A DNA stretch of 42,142 nt, from assembly GCA_964591605.1 (NCBI GenBank), contig CAZQEN010000016.1:1-42142 (forward strand), in the 5' to 3' direction. Shown here one piece after another: positions 8,181-17,559 of this stretch. The DNA is from CAYLLT01 sp964591605 (GTDB taxonomy: Bacteria; Planctomycetota; Phycisphaerae; UBA1845; PWPN01). The notes beneath the pieces were generated by a model. It was given only the letters and a program-made list of their open reading frames with translations. It searched no databases and was not told the origin of the DNA. How positions within the stretch are numbered: position 1 is the stretch's first letter; the number at the start of each line of letters is the position of its first letter. A program made the position numbers and the translations under genes.

Positions 8181-11100
8181 ATGGCCAAGAGACTCAACAA
8201 GAATCTGGTCGTGACCCTGACGATCGTCGGCATGGCGCTGACCACGGCGGCCGGCGTCATCCTGGTCATGAATCTCCCGCAGAAGTCGCCCAAGATGTTC
8301 GTGGACGAAGCCGAGAAGGCCCTCGCCAAGGACCCGCCGGAGTACTCGCAGGCGTCGACGTACTATCAGCGTGCCGCGGGCCGGGCCAAGGCGGCCAAGG
8401 ATGATGCGCTGGCCAATACCTATCTGATCAAGGCAGGCGATCTGGCCCTGTCCGCCGGCGATCCCAACCGGGCGATGGGGCTGTGGAACACCGTCGTCAT
8501 TGCCGACCCGAGCCAGTTGGAAGCCCAGGAGAAGATCGTCACGTTCAGTCTTGAGCTTGCCCGGCTCACCAGAAACGGCGAGTGGTGGGCCCGCCTGGAG
8601 ACCCAGGCGCGGAAGCTCGTCGACACGGCCCAAAAGGATGGCACGAAGAGCTATCTCGGCCTGCACGCGCTGGGATGCGCTCTGGACGCGCGGCGCGATG
8701 TGAAGGAGACCAACCAGGAAGAGGGCAAGAAGTGCCTGATCGAAGCGGTCAACGGCGACAAGGCCAATCCGGAATACGCCCGCAGCCTGTCAAATTACTA
8801 CCTGTTCGAGGCCGTGGACGAGAAGGCGTTGAGCCCCGACGCTGAGTCGATCAAGAACGCCCTGGCGGTGCTCGACGCGGCGGTGGCCAGCGCCCCGGCC
8901 GACCCCGAGATCAAGGCCAAGGCGCACCTCTACCGCGGACAGTTCTACGCCACGCCCGCCGCGGCCAAGATCTTCCCCGATGCCGATCAGCTCGCCCTGG
9001 CGGACCTCCAGGAAGCGGCCCGGCTGGCCCCTCAGAACGAGGACACGGTGGTGGGCCTGGGTGTCTTCTGGCACGGGAAAAAGATCAGTGCGCTCCGGAG
9101 CAAGGACCAGGTGCCGCCGGAACGGATCGAGGAATACCGGCAGAAGGCGCGGGAGCAGTACGAGGCGGCGATTCGCGCCGACCCCGACCGTTTCCTGGGA
9201 TACCTGCAGCTCGCCGGCCTCTATCTGGAGGAGGCCCGCTACGACGACGCTCTCAAGGTGCTCGACCAGCGGCTGGACCGGCCGGTCAAGCGGGAACGAT
9301 CCGATCACTGGCGCAGCCGGCAGTACATGCTCAATGCGCGGGAGACGGCGTTCAAGGCCAATATGGCCAAGTACACGCAGGTGCTCCAGACCGCCGCCAC
9401 GCCGGAGGAGGGCAAGAAGGCAGGGGCGCCCATCCTCGAGCGCCTCGATCAACTGTACAAGAACACCCTGGCCGAGAACGGCGAGGATGATCCGGAGGTC
9501 CAGTTCATGCAGGGCCGGCTCCTGCTGCTCCGGGATGAGTATCATGCCGCGGTCAAGGCGCTCAAGCGGGCCGAGGAGCTCACTTCCGGCGACACCCCGG
9601 AGATTCAGAGGTTTCTGGCCATGCTCTACAGCCGGACCGGCGCCGCCGGCGCCGCCGAGGCCGCTTTAGACATCGTTCTTGCCAATGAACAGTATCGTAA
9701 CGACCCGGTCTCACTGACGCTCCAGGCAAACGTGAAGAACCAGCTTGAGAAGCCCCAGGAAGCGCTGGTGGCCGCTGACAAAGCGCTGGGGCTCGATCCC
9801 GGAAACCGGGAAGCGCTGCGGGCCAAGATGCAGGCGTGCCTCCAACAGAAAAACTACCCCTGCGTGGAGCAGATGTCCGCCATCCTGAACCAGGGGGCGA
9901 CCGGTTCACAGGATGCGTTTCTCAAGGCGATGCTGCTGCGGCAGGAAGCGATGTCGGCCGAGCCGCGGGACGAGGGCAAGCTGGAGCAGGCCGCGGGCAT
10001 GCTGCGGCAGATCCTCGAGCGTGAGCCCGCGAACTATCCGGTCCTGATTCAACTGGTCGGGATTCTCAGCCTGAAGCCCGAGCGGTTCCCGGAGGCCAAA
10101 CAGGCGATCGAGACCACCCGCCAGTCCGTCGAGAGGGAAATGACGGAGATCGCTGCAACCCAGCCCGCCAGCGCCCGGGTTCGGGATCTGGGACGCGAGC
10201 TGATCAACCTCGACCTGATGCTGGTGACCATCGACCCGGCCATCGCTCCCGAGGACAAGATCAAGCGCAAGGAAGAGATCGTGCGCCGCGACAAAGACCC
10301 GTTCGTCGTGGCGCATACGCTGTACCAGCTCTACCGCGGCGAGCCGTCGCGGGAGAAGGATGCCGAGGCCCAGCTCAAGGAGGCATACCGCCTCAGGCCC
10401 GAGGATCCGGTGGTGCTCGAGTCGATGCTGCAGATGGCGATCGATCACAAGGACTGGCCGCTTGCGGAGGAAATCGCAGACAAGGCGGTGGCCGTCGGGG
10501 TGGAGAAATCCGGCGGGCATATGTATCGCGGGATGATCTGGCTGGCCCGCACCGACCGGCCGAACAACTTCGCCGAGGCTGAGCGCGAGTTCCGGGCCGC
10601 CCTCGTCGAGGTGCCCGACTTCGCGGATGGGTATGCCCAGCTTGGCCGTGCCCTGCTCGCGCAGAACCGGGTGGACAACGCCCGCACGGCGTTTGAAAAG
10701 GCCTACCAGCTCAATCCCCGCAACGTCTATGCCCCGGTGGGGCTCGCGATCATCGCCGACAGCCAGCAGCAGGACGCGGAGAAGCAGAAATGGCTGGCCA
10801 TTGCCCAGCGGGTTGCCCCCAACAACCAGTACGTGATGCAGCAGATGCAGAACCAGGAGGACCTGCGGGATCCCAAGAAGGGGATCGCCCGGCGCGAGGA
10901 CATCCGCAAGGGCAATCCGTCTAACCTGGAGAACCTGATCCGGCTGGCGGACCTGTACACGCGGGAGCAGAACTTCGACGCGGCCGACAAGGTCTACCAG
11001 GCGGCGATGGAGGTGGCCCCGTCGAACCTGAACCTGGCGGGGATGTACGCGCGCTTCCTGGCCGGGAAGACTCCGGCGGACATTCCGGCCGCCCGGGCCA

Positions 11101-13007
11101 TGCTGCGGAAGGTTGTCGACGGGATCGACGCCGGGCAGCCGGAGCGGAAGGCCACGGCGCAGATTCTTTATGCCTCCTTTTTGGGCAGCCTGGCCGCCGC
11201 CGGATTGCCGGATGCCCCTCCGCTCAAGGAGATCGACGAGGCATATCTGGCCGCGGTGCCCATCGCGCCCGTCATGGGGGTGCAGACGGAGGTGGCCAGC
11301 TACTTCCTGGATACGGGGCGCCCCGCGGATGCCTTGAGGTGGTATCGAGAGGCGCGGGCCAGTGCGGAGCGGGCAAACCGGAAGGATCAGCGGCGCGCCG
11401 CCCACCAGCTCATCGTGCAGACCCTCCTGCAGACCGCCAGCCCCGAAACCTTCGAGGAGACGCGCAGGGAAATCGAGGCCTACCGCCAGCAGTACCCGGA
11501 GGACGCCGTCGGCAACATGATGCAGGCGGAGCTGGACATCGCCTCCGGGCACGAACCCCAGGCCGTCAAGCAGCTTTCGGAGTACATCGCCCGGATGCCG
11601 CAGAACCCCCTCGGGTATCTCAAGCGCGGCGCCGCGTATTTCCGGCGCAGTGAGTGGGAATCGGCGATCAAGGATCTGCGGGCGGCCAAGCAGCTCGAAC
11701 CGCGCTACATGAACGGGCAGCCGCGGCTGCTTCTGGCGCGGGCCCTCGAGCAGAGCCGTCAGCCGGACGCGGCAGTGACGGAGCTCCAGAGCCTGACCCA
11801 GGACATGCCCGAGAGCGGCGACGCGGCCGAGCAGCTTTTCAGGCTGTACGTGCGCCTCAAGCGCTACGACAGCGCAGAGAGCCTGATCAACGCGCGGTCG
11901 CAGCAGGCGCCCAGGTCGCCGTTCTGGTCCAATCTGCGGCGGATCGTGGCCATGGAGCGCAAGGATTACGGCGCCGCTCTCCAGCATGCCATCGCCACGG
12001 TGGAACTGAGCAATTACTCGCCGCCGGCCCTCGACAGCCTCCTGACGCTGCTGCTGCAGCTCAACCGCTTCGACGAGCTGATCGCCTATGTCGATCAGAA
12101 ACTGCCGGCGGCCCATCGCAAGGACGCGGTGCTCATCCGGCAGGCCAGCGCTTATCTCGGCAAGCGCGACGTGAACAAGGCGATCGAACTCTATCTCAAG
12201 GCGGTGAGCACGCCGCCGGTGGACGTGCTGCTGCTGGCCGACTTTCTCTCAAAGGATGCGCAGTTTGCGGCCCATCAGGCGGCCCTCCAGCACGAGCTCG
12301 AATCGATGTGGGAGAAGGGCCGGAAGGACCGCGATATCCGTCTGCTGCTCAGCAGCGTTCGCCGGGCCCGCGGACAGTTCGCTGCCGCTGCGGAGGTGTT
12401 GCGCGACGTCATGACCGCCGCCGGCACGGAGACGCCCGAGAAGGCCATCGAGCAGATCGACGTGACGCGGGCGATGGCTACGCTGCTGTATGAGGCCAGG
12501 CAGTGGAACGAGTCGAAAGAGCTGTACCTCAAGGTCCTCGAGAAGAGCCCGAATGACCCGGTGGCGCTCAACAACCTGGCGTATCTGCTGATGGATCAGC
12601 TCAACTCTCCTCAGGAGGCGCTGGCGTATTCCCAGCGTGCCAACGCGGTCATCCGCGACGGGACCCCGCAGAAGTCCAGTGTGCTTGACACCATCGGATG
12701 GAACCTGGTGCTGCTGGGGCGTTTCGATGAGGCCATCAGCCGGCTCGGCCGCTCGATCGAGATCGATCCGGGCATAGCCTCGGTGCACTACCACCTGGCG
12801 GAGGCGCTCTACGGGCGCGGTCAGAAGGCGCCGTCGGACGTCGCACAGCCCGATCTGGACCAGGCCCGCAAGGAGGTGCAGGCGGCGCACGCCCTTCTCG
12901 TGCAGACCGGGACCGACCCCGAAAACGTGCGGGAACGGCTCAACGCCCTGGCGGCCAGGCTCAACGTGACGCTGGCCGCGACCCCGGCGACGCAGGCCGC
13001 CCGGTGA
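8181..13007 (+). CDS. Giant tetratricopeptide-repeat protein, membrane-anchored
   Basis: The protein has 1608 residues. A signal anchor lies at residues about 9-29 (LVVTLTIVGMALTTAAGVILV). Almost the whole remainder is TPR-like helical repeats. Clear examples are YAQLGRALLAQNRVDNARTA followed by FEKAYQLNPRN near residue 820, and the C-terminal DPVALNNLAYLLMDQLNSPQ near 1455. TPRs are protein-protein interaction scaffolds. Together with the EpsI-like protein upstream it resembles the TPR proteins found in PEP-CTERM/exopolysaccharide loci, for which assembly or secretion roles have been proposed. The exact role here is inference. AGGA lies about 13 bases before the ATG. It converges on metH, with 28 bases between the stops. 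Confidence 0.88.
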   Translation: MAKRLNKNLVVTLTIVGMALTTAAGVILVMNLPQKSPKMFVDEAEKALAKDPPEYSQASTYYQRAAGRAKAAKDDALANTYLIKAGDLALSAGDPNRAMGLWNTVVIADPSQLEAQEKIVTFSLELARLTRNGEWWARLETQARKLVDTAQKDGTKSYLGLHALGCALDARRDVKETNQEEGKKCLIEAVNGDKANPEYARSLSNYYLFEAVDEKALSPDAESIKNALAVLDAAVASAPADPEIKAKAHLYRGQFYATPAAAKIFPDADQLALADLQEAARLAPQNEDTVVGLGVFWHGKKISALRSKDQVPPERIEEYRQKAREQYEAAIRADPDRFLGYLQLAGLYLEEARYDDALKVLDQRLDRPVKRERSDHWRSRQYMLNARETAFKANMAKYTQVLQTAATPEEGKKAGAPILERLDQLYKNTLAENGEDDPEVQFMQGRLLLLRDEYHAAVKALKRAEELTSGDTPEIQRFLAMLYSRTGAAGAAEAALDIVLANEQYRNDPVSLTLQANVKNQLEKPQEALVAADKALGLDPGNREALRAKMQACLQQKNYPCVEQMSAILNQGATGSQDAFLKAMLLRQEAMSAEPRDEGKLEQAAGMLRQILEREPANYPVLIQLVGILSLKPERFPEAKQAIETTRQSVEREMTEIAATQPASARVRDLGRELINLDLMLVTIDPAIAPEDKIKRKEEIVRRDKDPFVVAHTLYQLYRGEPSREKDAEAQLKEAYRLRPEDPVVLESMLQMAIDHKDWPLAEEIADKAVAVGVEKSGGHMYRGMIWLARTDRPNNFAEAEREFRAALVEVPDFADGYAQLGRALLAQNRVDNARTAFEKAYQLNPRNVYAPVGLAIIADSQQQDAEKQKWLAIAQRVAPNNQYVMQQMQNQEDLRDPKKGIARREDIRKGNPSNLENLIRLADLYTREQNFDAADKVYQAAMEVAPSNLNLAGMYARFLAGKTPADIPAARAMLRKVVDGIDAGQPERKATAQILYASFLGSLAAAGLPDAPPLKEIDEAYLAAVPIAPVMGVQTEVASYFLDTGRPADALRWYREARASAERANRKDQRRAAHQLIVQTLLQTASPETFEETRREIEAYRQQYPEDAVGNMMQAELDIASGHEPQAVKQLSEYIARMPQNPLGYLKRGAAYFRRSEWESAIKDLRAAKQLEPRYMNGQPRLLLARALEQSRQPDAAVTELQSLTQDMPESGDAAEQLFRLYVRLKRYDSAESLINARSQQAPRSPFWSNLRRIVAMERKDYGAALQHAIATVELSNYSPPALDSLLTLLLQLNRFDELIAYVDQKLPAAHRKDAVLIRQASAYLGKRDVNKAIELYLKAVSTPPVDVLLLADFLSKDAQFAAHQAALQHELESMWEKGRKDRDIRLLLSSVRRARGQFAAAAEVLRDVMTAAGTETPEKAIEQIDVTRAMATLLYEARQWNESKELYLKVLEKSPNDPVALNNLAYLLMDQLNSPQEALAYSQRANAVIRDGTPQKSSVLDTIGWNLVLLGRFDEAISRLGRSIEIDPGIASVHYHLAEALYGRGQKAPSDVAQPDLDQARKEVQAAHALLVQTGTDPENVRERLNALAARLNVTLAATPATQAAR

Positions 13008-13035
13008 TCCGCGGAGTGCTGCGCGGCGAGAGGGG

Positions 13036-16000
13036 TCACGCCTTGAAGTAGCGGGCCTGGGGATGGTGAGCGATGAGGGCGGACGTGGATTGCTCGGGCT
13101 CGAGCTGGAACTCTTCGGAGAGCGTCACGCCGATGCGATCCGGCCGCAGCAGCGGCCAGATCTTCTGCTGGTCCTCGAGGTTGGGGCAGGCGGGGTAGCC
13201 GAAGCTGAAACGGCTGCCCTGGTAGCCCTGCTGGAAGAGTTTCCGCACGTCCCGGGCATCATGGCCGGCGATGCCGAGCTCCATCCGGATCTGCTTGTGC
13301 ATGTATTCGGCGAGGGCTTCGGCCGTCTCGACGCCCAGCCCGTGCAGATACAGATAATCGCGGTAGCGGTCCTCCTTGAACCACTGACGGGCGATATCGC
13401 TGGCCTGCTGGCCGACGGTGACCAGGCTCATGGCCACAACGTCGAGCTGGCCCGATTCGCGCGGCCGCCAGAAATCGGCCAGGCACCAGTAGGGGGCCTT
13501 GGGCTGGCGCGGGAAGGTGAAGCGGACCGCCTGGCTCAAATTGCGGATTTCGGATTTCGGATTGCGGATTTGAAGACCGCGTCCCTCTCCCCAATCCGCA
13601 ATTCGCAATTCGCAATCCGCAATGTCGTATATGATCAACTCGTTCCCCTCGCTCTGACACGGCCAGTAGCCGTAGACCGCGCGGGGCTGCAGAATCCCCT
13701 CCGCCTCGCACTTGCCGACCAGGTCACGCAGAATCGGGCGCACCTCGGTGTCGATGTAGCGGTCGAACTCCTCCTGCGGCCGCCCCTTCTTCTTGAACTG
13801 CCATTGCACCTGGAACAGCATCACCTCGTTGAGGTACCCCAGGGCCGCGCGAAGCGGGATCTTCTCGACCACGCGCGAGCCCCAGAAGGGCGGCGTCGGT
13901 ACGGGGACGTCCGCAGCGATATCGGGGCTTCTTTCCGTGCGAACTGAGACGTGAGACGTGAGACGTGAGACGTCTGATTGTGATGCAGCCGTCTGGGCTG
14001 CACGTACAGGCGGGACGCCTGCACCACAAGAGGAACGCACTTCTGAAGGTGTTTCGACTTTCGACTTTCGACTTTCGACTTTCTCTCCGCCCTCGACGAT
14101 CCTCCGCACCAGGTCCAGCCCCTCAAAGGCGTCTTTGGCGTACATGAGCGGCCCGCGATACAGCGGGCGCAGGTCCTGCTCGACGTATTTGCGCGTCAGG
14201 GCCGCCCCGCCCAGGATCACCGGTGGCGTGAGGCCGCGCTCGTTGAGCACGAGCAGGTCGTCGCGCATGACCAGCGTGCTCTTGACGAGCAGCCCCGAAA
14301 GGCCGATGGCGTCCGCCTTCTTCGCCTGCCATGCCTCAATGATCGTGTTGATCGGCTGCTTGATGCCCAGGTTGTAGACCGTATAGCCGTTATTGGTCAG
14401 CAGAATGTCGACGAGGTTCTTGCCGATGTCGTGCACGTCGCCCTTCACGGTCGCGAGGACGATGGAGCCCTTGCCCGAGCCCTCGACGCGCTCCATGTGC
14501 GGTTCGAGGAATGCCACGGCCGCCTTCATCGTCTCGGCCGACTGCAGTACGAAGGGAAGCTGCATCTCCCCGGCTCCGAACAGGTCGCCGACCACCTTCA
14601 TACCCGGCAGAAGGAGTTCGTTGATGATCTCCAGGGGTTTGTAGCGGGTCATCGCCTCGGCCAGATCGGCGTCCAGGCCGGTGCGGTCGCCATCGATGAT
14701 CCGCTGTTTGAGGCGCTCCTCGACGGGGGCATCGCGTTTGACGCCCTTCTCGCGGGTGGGGGCATCATCGGGGAACTGAGCGAGCAGATCGGCCAGCGGG
14801 TCATACCCGTCGCTCCGCTCATCGAAGATGAGCTTGCGCGCAATCTCGCGGAGCTTCTCGTCGATCCTGTAGAGCGGCTGGATGCCGGAGGCGTGCACGA
14901 TGGCCGCGTCGAGCCCGGCCTCGCGGGCGTAGTGCAGGAACACGCTGTTGAGCACGTGCCGCACGTGCGGTTTGACGCCGAAGCTGATGTTCGAGACGCC
15001 CAGCAGGATGTGGCACTCGGGCATCTCGGCCTTGATGCGGCGGATGCCTTCGAGCGTTTCGAGTCCCAGGCGGCGGTCGTCCTCGTTGCCCGTGCAGATG
15101 GTGAACGTGAGCGGGTCGAAGAGCAGGTCGGACGGGCGGAAGCCGTGCTTTTCCGTAGCCAGGTTGTAGAGGCGCCGGGCAATCTCAAGCTTGCGGTCGG
15201 CTGTCTTGGCCATGCCCTCTTCGTCGATGGTCAGGGCGATGACCGCCGCCCCGTACTTGCGGCACATCGGCAGCACCTCGGCGCAGCGCTTCTCGCCGTC
15301 CTCGAGGTTGACGCTGTTGACGATGCACTTGCCGCCGGCGAGTTTGAGCGACTCCTCGATGACCGGGGCCTCGGTCGAGTCGATCATCAGCGGCACCGAG
15401 ACCTCGGTGGCGAAGCGCGAGATGATCCTGCGCATGTCGGCGGCCTCGTCGCGCCCGACGTAGGCGGCGCAGACATCGATCATGTGACTGCCGCTTTTGA
15501 CCTGGTCCCTGGCCATGTGGACCATGCCGTCGATGTCGCCCGCTGCGAGAAGCTCTCGAAACTTCTTCGAGCCATTCGCGTTGGTGCGCTCGCCGACGAT
15601 GAGGAAGCTGTTGTCCTGGCGGACGGTGGTGGCCTGGTAGAGGCTCGAGACGCTCGGTTCGAGCTGAGCGTTACGCGGCCGGGGCGCCAGGCCGCTGACC
15701 GCTTCGACGACGCGGGCCATGTGCTGCGGCGTGGTGCCGCAGCAGCCGCCGACGATGCTCACACCGTCCTGCTCGACGAACTCGCGCAGCCAGCGGGCCA
15801 GCTCGTCGGGCGTGAGCGGATAGTGGGGTCTGCCCTCAACCACCTGCGGGAGGCCGGCATTGGGGATCACGCTGATCGGCCGCGTGCAGTGCGAAGAGAG
15901 GTAGCGGATGTGCTCGCTCATCTCCTGCGGGCCGGTGGCACAGTTCAGCCCGATCACCGCGATCTGCGGGTAGGCATCGAGGGCGACCAGGGCCGCCGTG

Positions 16001-16611
16001 ATGTCGGTGCCCACCAGCATCGTGCCGGTGGTCTCCATCGTCACCTGCACCATGATCGGGACGCGCCGGCCGATGTCGGCGAAGGCCCGCTCGGCCCCGG
16101 CGATGGCCGCCTTGCACTGCAGGATGTCCTGGCAGGTTTCGACCAGCAGCACGTCGGCGCCGCCTTCAAGCAGCCCGCGCACCTGCTCGGCGTAGCTGTC
16201 TTCGAGGATGTCGAACGTCGTCTGGCGCAGGGAAACGAGCTTGGTACCCGGCCCCATCGAGCCGACGACGAAGCGCGGCCGCTCCGGCGTGCTGAAGGCG
16301 TCGACGGCCTCCCGGGCGATCTGGGCGGCCCGCCGGTTGAGCTCGCGCACCCGCTCGACGAGGCCGAACTCGGCCATGACGATCTTGTTTGAGCCGAAGG
16401 TGTTCGTCTCGACGGCGTCGCAGCCGACCTGCAGGAAGCTGCGATGGATCTCGCAGATGATTTCCGGACGGGTCTGGCAGAGGATCTCGGTGCAGTTCTC
16501 AAGGCCCAGATAATCGCTCAGCGGCAGGTTATAGGAATGAACGCTGGTGCCCATCGCCCCGTCAAACACCAGAACCCGCTGAGCCAGCACCTCGAGGAAT
16601 CGTGAGTGCAT
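13036..16611 (-). CDS. metH: Cobalamin-dependent methionine synthase
   Basis: The protein has 1191 residues and transfers methyl from methyltetrahydrofolate to homocysteine through cobalamin. Four modules appear in order. The homocysteine domain spans about residues 1-330 (DGAMGTS; zinc ligands in GLNCATGP near 222 and GGCCGTTP near 290). The pterin-binding domain begins around ERTNANGSKKF. The cap and B12 domain contains GDVHDIGKN near 725, whose His ligates cobalt. The C-terminal reactivation domain ends with FGYPACPNLEDQ. The ATG at 16611 follows GGAGAT. A longer open frame upstream is not family-like. Two stretches do not belong to the family: residues about 845-889 between the B12 and reactivation domains, and about 997-1024 inside the reactivation domain. 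Both are translated heptanucleotide-repeat insertions that keep the frame. No cobalamin riboswitch was recognised upstream. Confidence 0.95.
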   Translation of the reverse strand: MHSRFLEVLAQRVLVFDGAMGTSVHSYNLPLSDYLGLENCTEILCQTRPEIICEIHRSFLQVGCDAVETNTFGSNKIVMAEFGLVERVRELNRRAAQIAREAVDAFSTPERPRFVVGSMGPGTKLVSLRQTTFDILEDSYAEQVRGLLEGGADVLLVETCQDILQCKAAIAGAERAFADIGRRVPIMVQVTMETTGTMLVGTDITAALVALDAYPQIAVIGLNCATGPQEMSEHIRYLSSHCTRPISVIPNAGLPQVVEGRPHYPLTPDELARWLREFVEQDGVSIVGGCCGTTPQHMARVVEAVSGLAPRPRNAQLEPSVSSLYQATTVRQDNSFLIVGERTNANGSKKFRELLAAGDIDGMVHMARDQVKSGSHMIDVCAAYVGRDEAADMRRIISRFATEVSVPLMIDSTEAPVIEESLKLAGGKCIVNSVNLEDGEKRCAEVLPMCRKYGAAVIALTIDEEGMAKTADRKLEIARRLYNLATEKHGFRPSDLLFDPLTFTICTGNEDDRRLGLETLEGIRRIKAEMPECHILLGVSNISFGVKPHVRHVLNSVFLHYAREAGLDAAIVHASGIQPLYRIDEKLREIARKLIFDERSDGYDPLADLLAQFPDDAPTREKGVKRDAPVEERLKQRIIDGDRTGLDADLAEAMTRYKPLEIINELLLPGMKVVGDLFGAGEMQLPFVLQSAETMKAAVAFLEPHMERVEGSGKGSIVLATVKGDVHDIGKNLVDILLTNNGYTVYNLGIKQPINTIIEAWQAKKADAIGLSGLLVKSTLVMRDDLLVLNERGLTPPVILGGAALTRKYVEQDLRPLYRGPLMYAKDAFEGLDLVRRIVEGGEKVESRKSKVETPSEVRSSCGAGVPPVRAAQTAASQSDVSRLTSHVSVRTERSPDIAADVPVPTPPFWGSRVVEKIPLRAALGYLNEVMLFQVQWQFKKKGRPQEEFDRYIDTEVRPILRDLVGKCEAEGILQPRAVYGYWPCQSEGNELIIYDIADCELRIADWGEGRGLQIRNPKSEIRNLSQAVRFTFPRQPKAPYWCLADFWRPRESGQLDVVAMSLVTVGQQASDIARQWFKEDRYRDYLYLHGLGVETAEALAEYMHKQIRMELGIAGHDARDVRKLFQQGYQGSRFSFGYPACPNLEDQQKIWPLLRPDRIGVTLSEEFQLEPEQSTSALIAHHPQARYFKA
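13540..13623. repeat. Heptanucleotide inverted-repeat element inside metH
   Basis: The left arm is four 7-base units (ATTGCGG, ATTTCGG, ATTTCGG, ATTGCGG; 13540-13567). The right arm is four complementary units (CCGCAAT, TCGCAAT, TCGCAAT, CCGCAAT; 13596-13623). The 28 bases between are mostly not repetitive. The total is 84 bases, a multiple of three, so the metH frame continues through it (protein DCELRIADW..RNPKSEIRN). The same design occurs in mutS at 29447-29547. Confidence 0.85.
13945..14079. repeat. Composite repeat insertion inside metH
   Basis: Four copies of TGAGACG (13945-13972) lie at one end and four copies of TTTCGAC (14052-14079) at the other. Between them are two perfect hairpins: TGCAGCC/GGCTGCA (13984-14002) and CAGGCG/CGCCTG (14007-14021). 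The frame of metH stays open through it, adding about 45 residues (KVESRKSKVE and SDVSRLTSHVS ends) in the linker between the B12 and reactivation domains. Confidence 0.8.
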
Positions 16612-16800
16612 ACCATCTCCGACCGTCGAACCATGTATTGTATCGGCTGTTCGGCCCGCCCACAAACGATCGGAACAACCAGCCGGCGATCGTCGATTCC
16701 GCGGCTTGATAAAGCGGTGCAAAACCCATAAAGTCTGATCTGCGGGTGGTCGTCACGTGTACGCCCATCGCTGCGATTTGCACTCCCCGGGAAAACCTCC

Positions 16801-17409
16801 ATGATTCTCCGCAGGATTTCGTACGTCGTGCTGGCGATCGCCCTGCCGGCAGGGCTGTGGGTCACGTATGGGGCACGGGCGGCCGAGGCGCCGGCCGAGA
16901 AAGCCGGTGCGGGCCAGCCGGTGGCTGCTCCCACGAAACTGAACGTCGCAAAAATCGACGGCAGCCGCGCCTATGCGGGCTTCAAGAAGGCCCAGGACCT
17001 TCAGCAGCGTCTCATGCCGCTGCGCCGCGAGTTTGAGGCAGCCCGCCAGGCGGGCGACACGGCCAGGGCCGAACAGATCAGCCAGCAGGCACAGAAGTCG
17101 CAGGAGGATGTCCGCAGCGTTATGATGGACGCCCTGCGGGTGGTGAGCCGCGAGAGGCACATTGATCTCGTCCTGGGCATGCGGGCCGTCCGGGAAGGCA
17201 CCCCCGAGCTGGACGTGCTGTACCGCGCGCCGGACGTGGACGTTCCGGACATCACGGAGGACGTGGTGACGCGGATCAACGCGCTGGCAGAGACCCGCCC
17301 CGCCCTGGATTCGCAGCCGGCCCCGGGTGCGGCCACCACCCGGCCCGCGGTGCTTCGGCTGGACACCCGCCCGGCGATTCGGATCCAGCCCCCGACCCCC
17401 AAAAAGTAA
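16801..17409 (+). CDS. OmpH/Skp-family periplasmic chaperone-like protein
   Basis: The protein has 202 residues. A signal peptide (RRISYVVLAIALPAGLWV..ARA) is followed by the Skp-like pattern: a beta strand (LNVAKIDGSRAYAGF), a charged helical coiled-coil arm (about residues 60-115), a returning strand IDLVLGM, and the family-like end VPDITEDVVTRIN. Skp/OmpH proteins hold unfolded outer-membrane proteins in the periplasm. The tail of about 40 residues is Pro/Thr-rich and probably disordered. The ATG follows a weak CCTCC-rich leader. It is divergent from metH and heads the envelope gene group, although 150 bases separate it from the next gene. Confidence 0.72.
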   Translation: MILRRISYVVLAIALPAGLWVTYGARAAEAPAEKAGAGQPVAAPTKLNVAKIDGSRAYAGFKKAQDLQQRLMPLRREFEAARQAGDTARAEQISQQAQKSQEDVRSVMMDALRVVSRERHIDLVLGMRAVREGTPELDVLYRAPDVDVPDITEDVVTRINALAETRPALDSQPAPGAATTRPAVLRLDTRPAIRIQPPTPKK

Positions 17410-17559
17410 CGGGCCGCGCGCGACGTGAGGGACGCTGACTCCCACCGCGGGACGGGTCGGCCCCGCCGCCCCTCCAGGGTTCCGTGCGCGCCGCCGGATG
17501 CCCGATTACTCCGCCCCCTTCGCTCCCGCCGGGGTCTCCCGTAGAATCGACGTATCCGT

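Noticed and set aside
9906..12116. Long open frame antisense to the TPR gene (736 codons)
   Set aside because: Composition is Arg/Leu/Gly-rich with no domain. The opposite strand encodes clear TPR repeats with a signal anchor. High GC keeps such frames open.
13540..14079. CRISPR array
   Set aside because: The repeats are 7 bases long and contiguous, with no spacers of regular length and no cas genes nearby.
14431..16392. Open frame antisense to metH (653 codons)
   Set aside because: MetH motifs are all on the other strand; the frame encodes no recognisable protein.
16612..16800. Cobalamin riboswitch before metH
   Set aside because: No B12-box-like sequence could be recognised in the 189 bases between metH and the divergent ompH-like gene.
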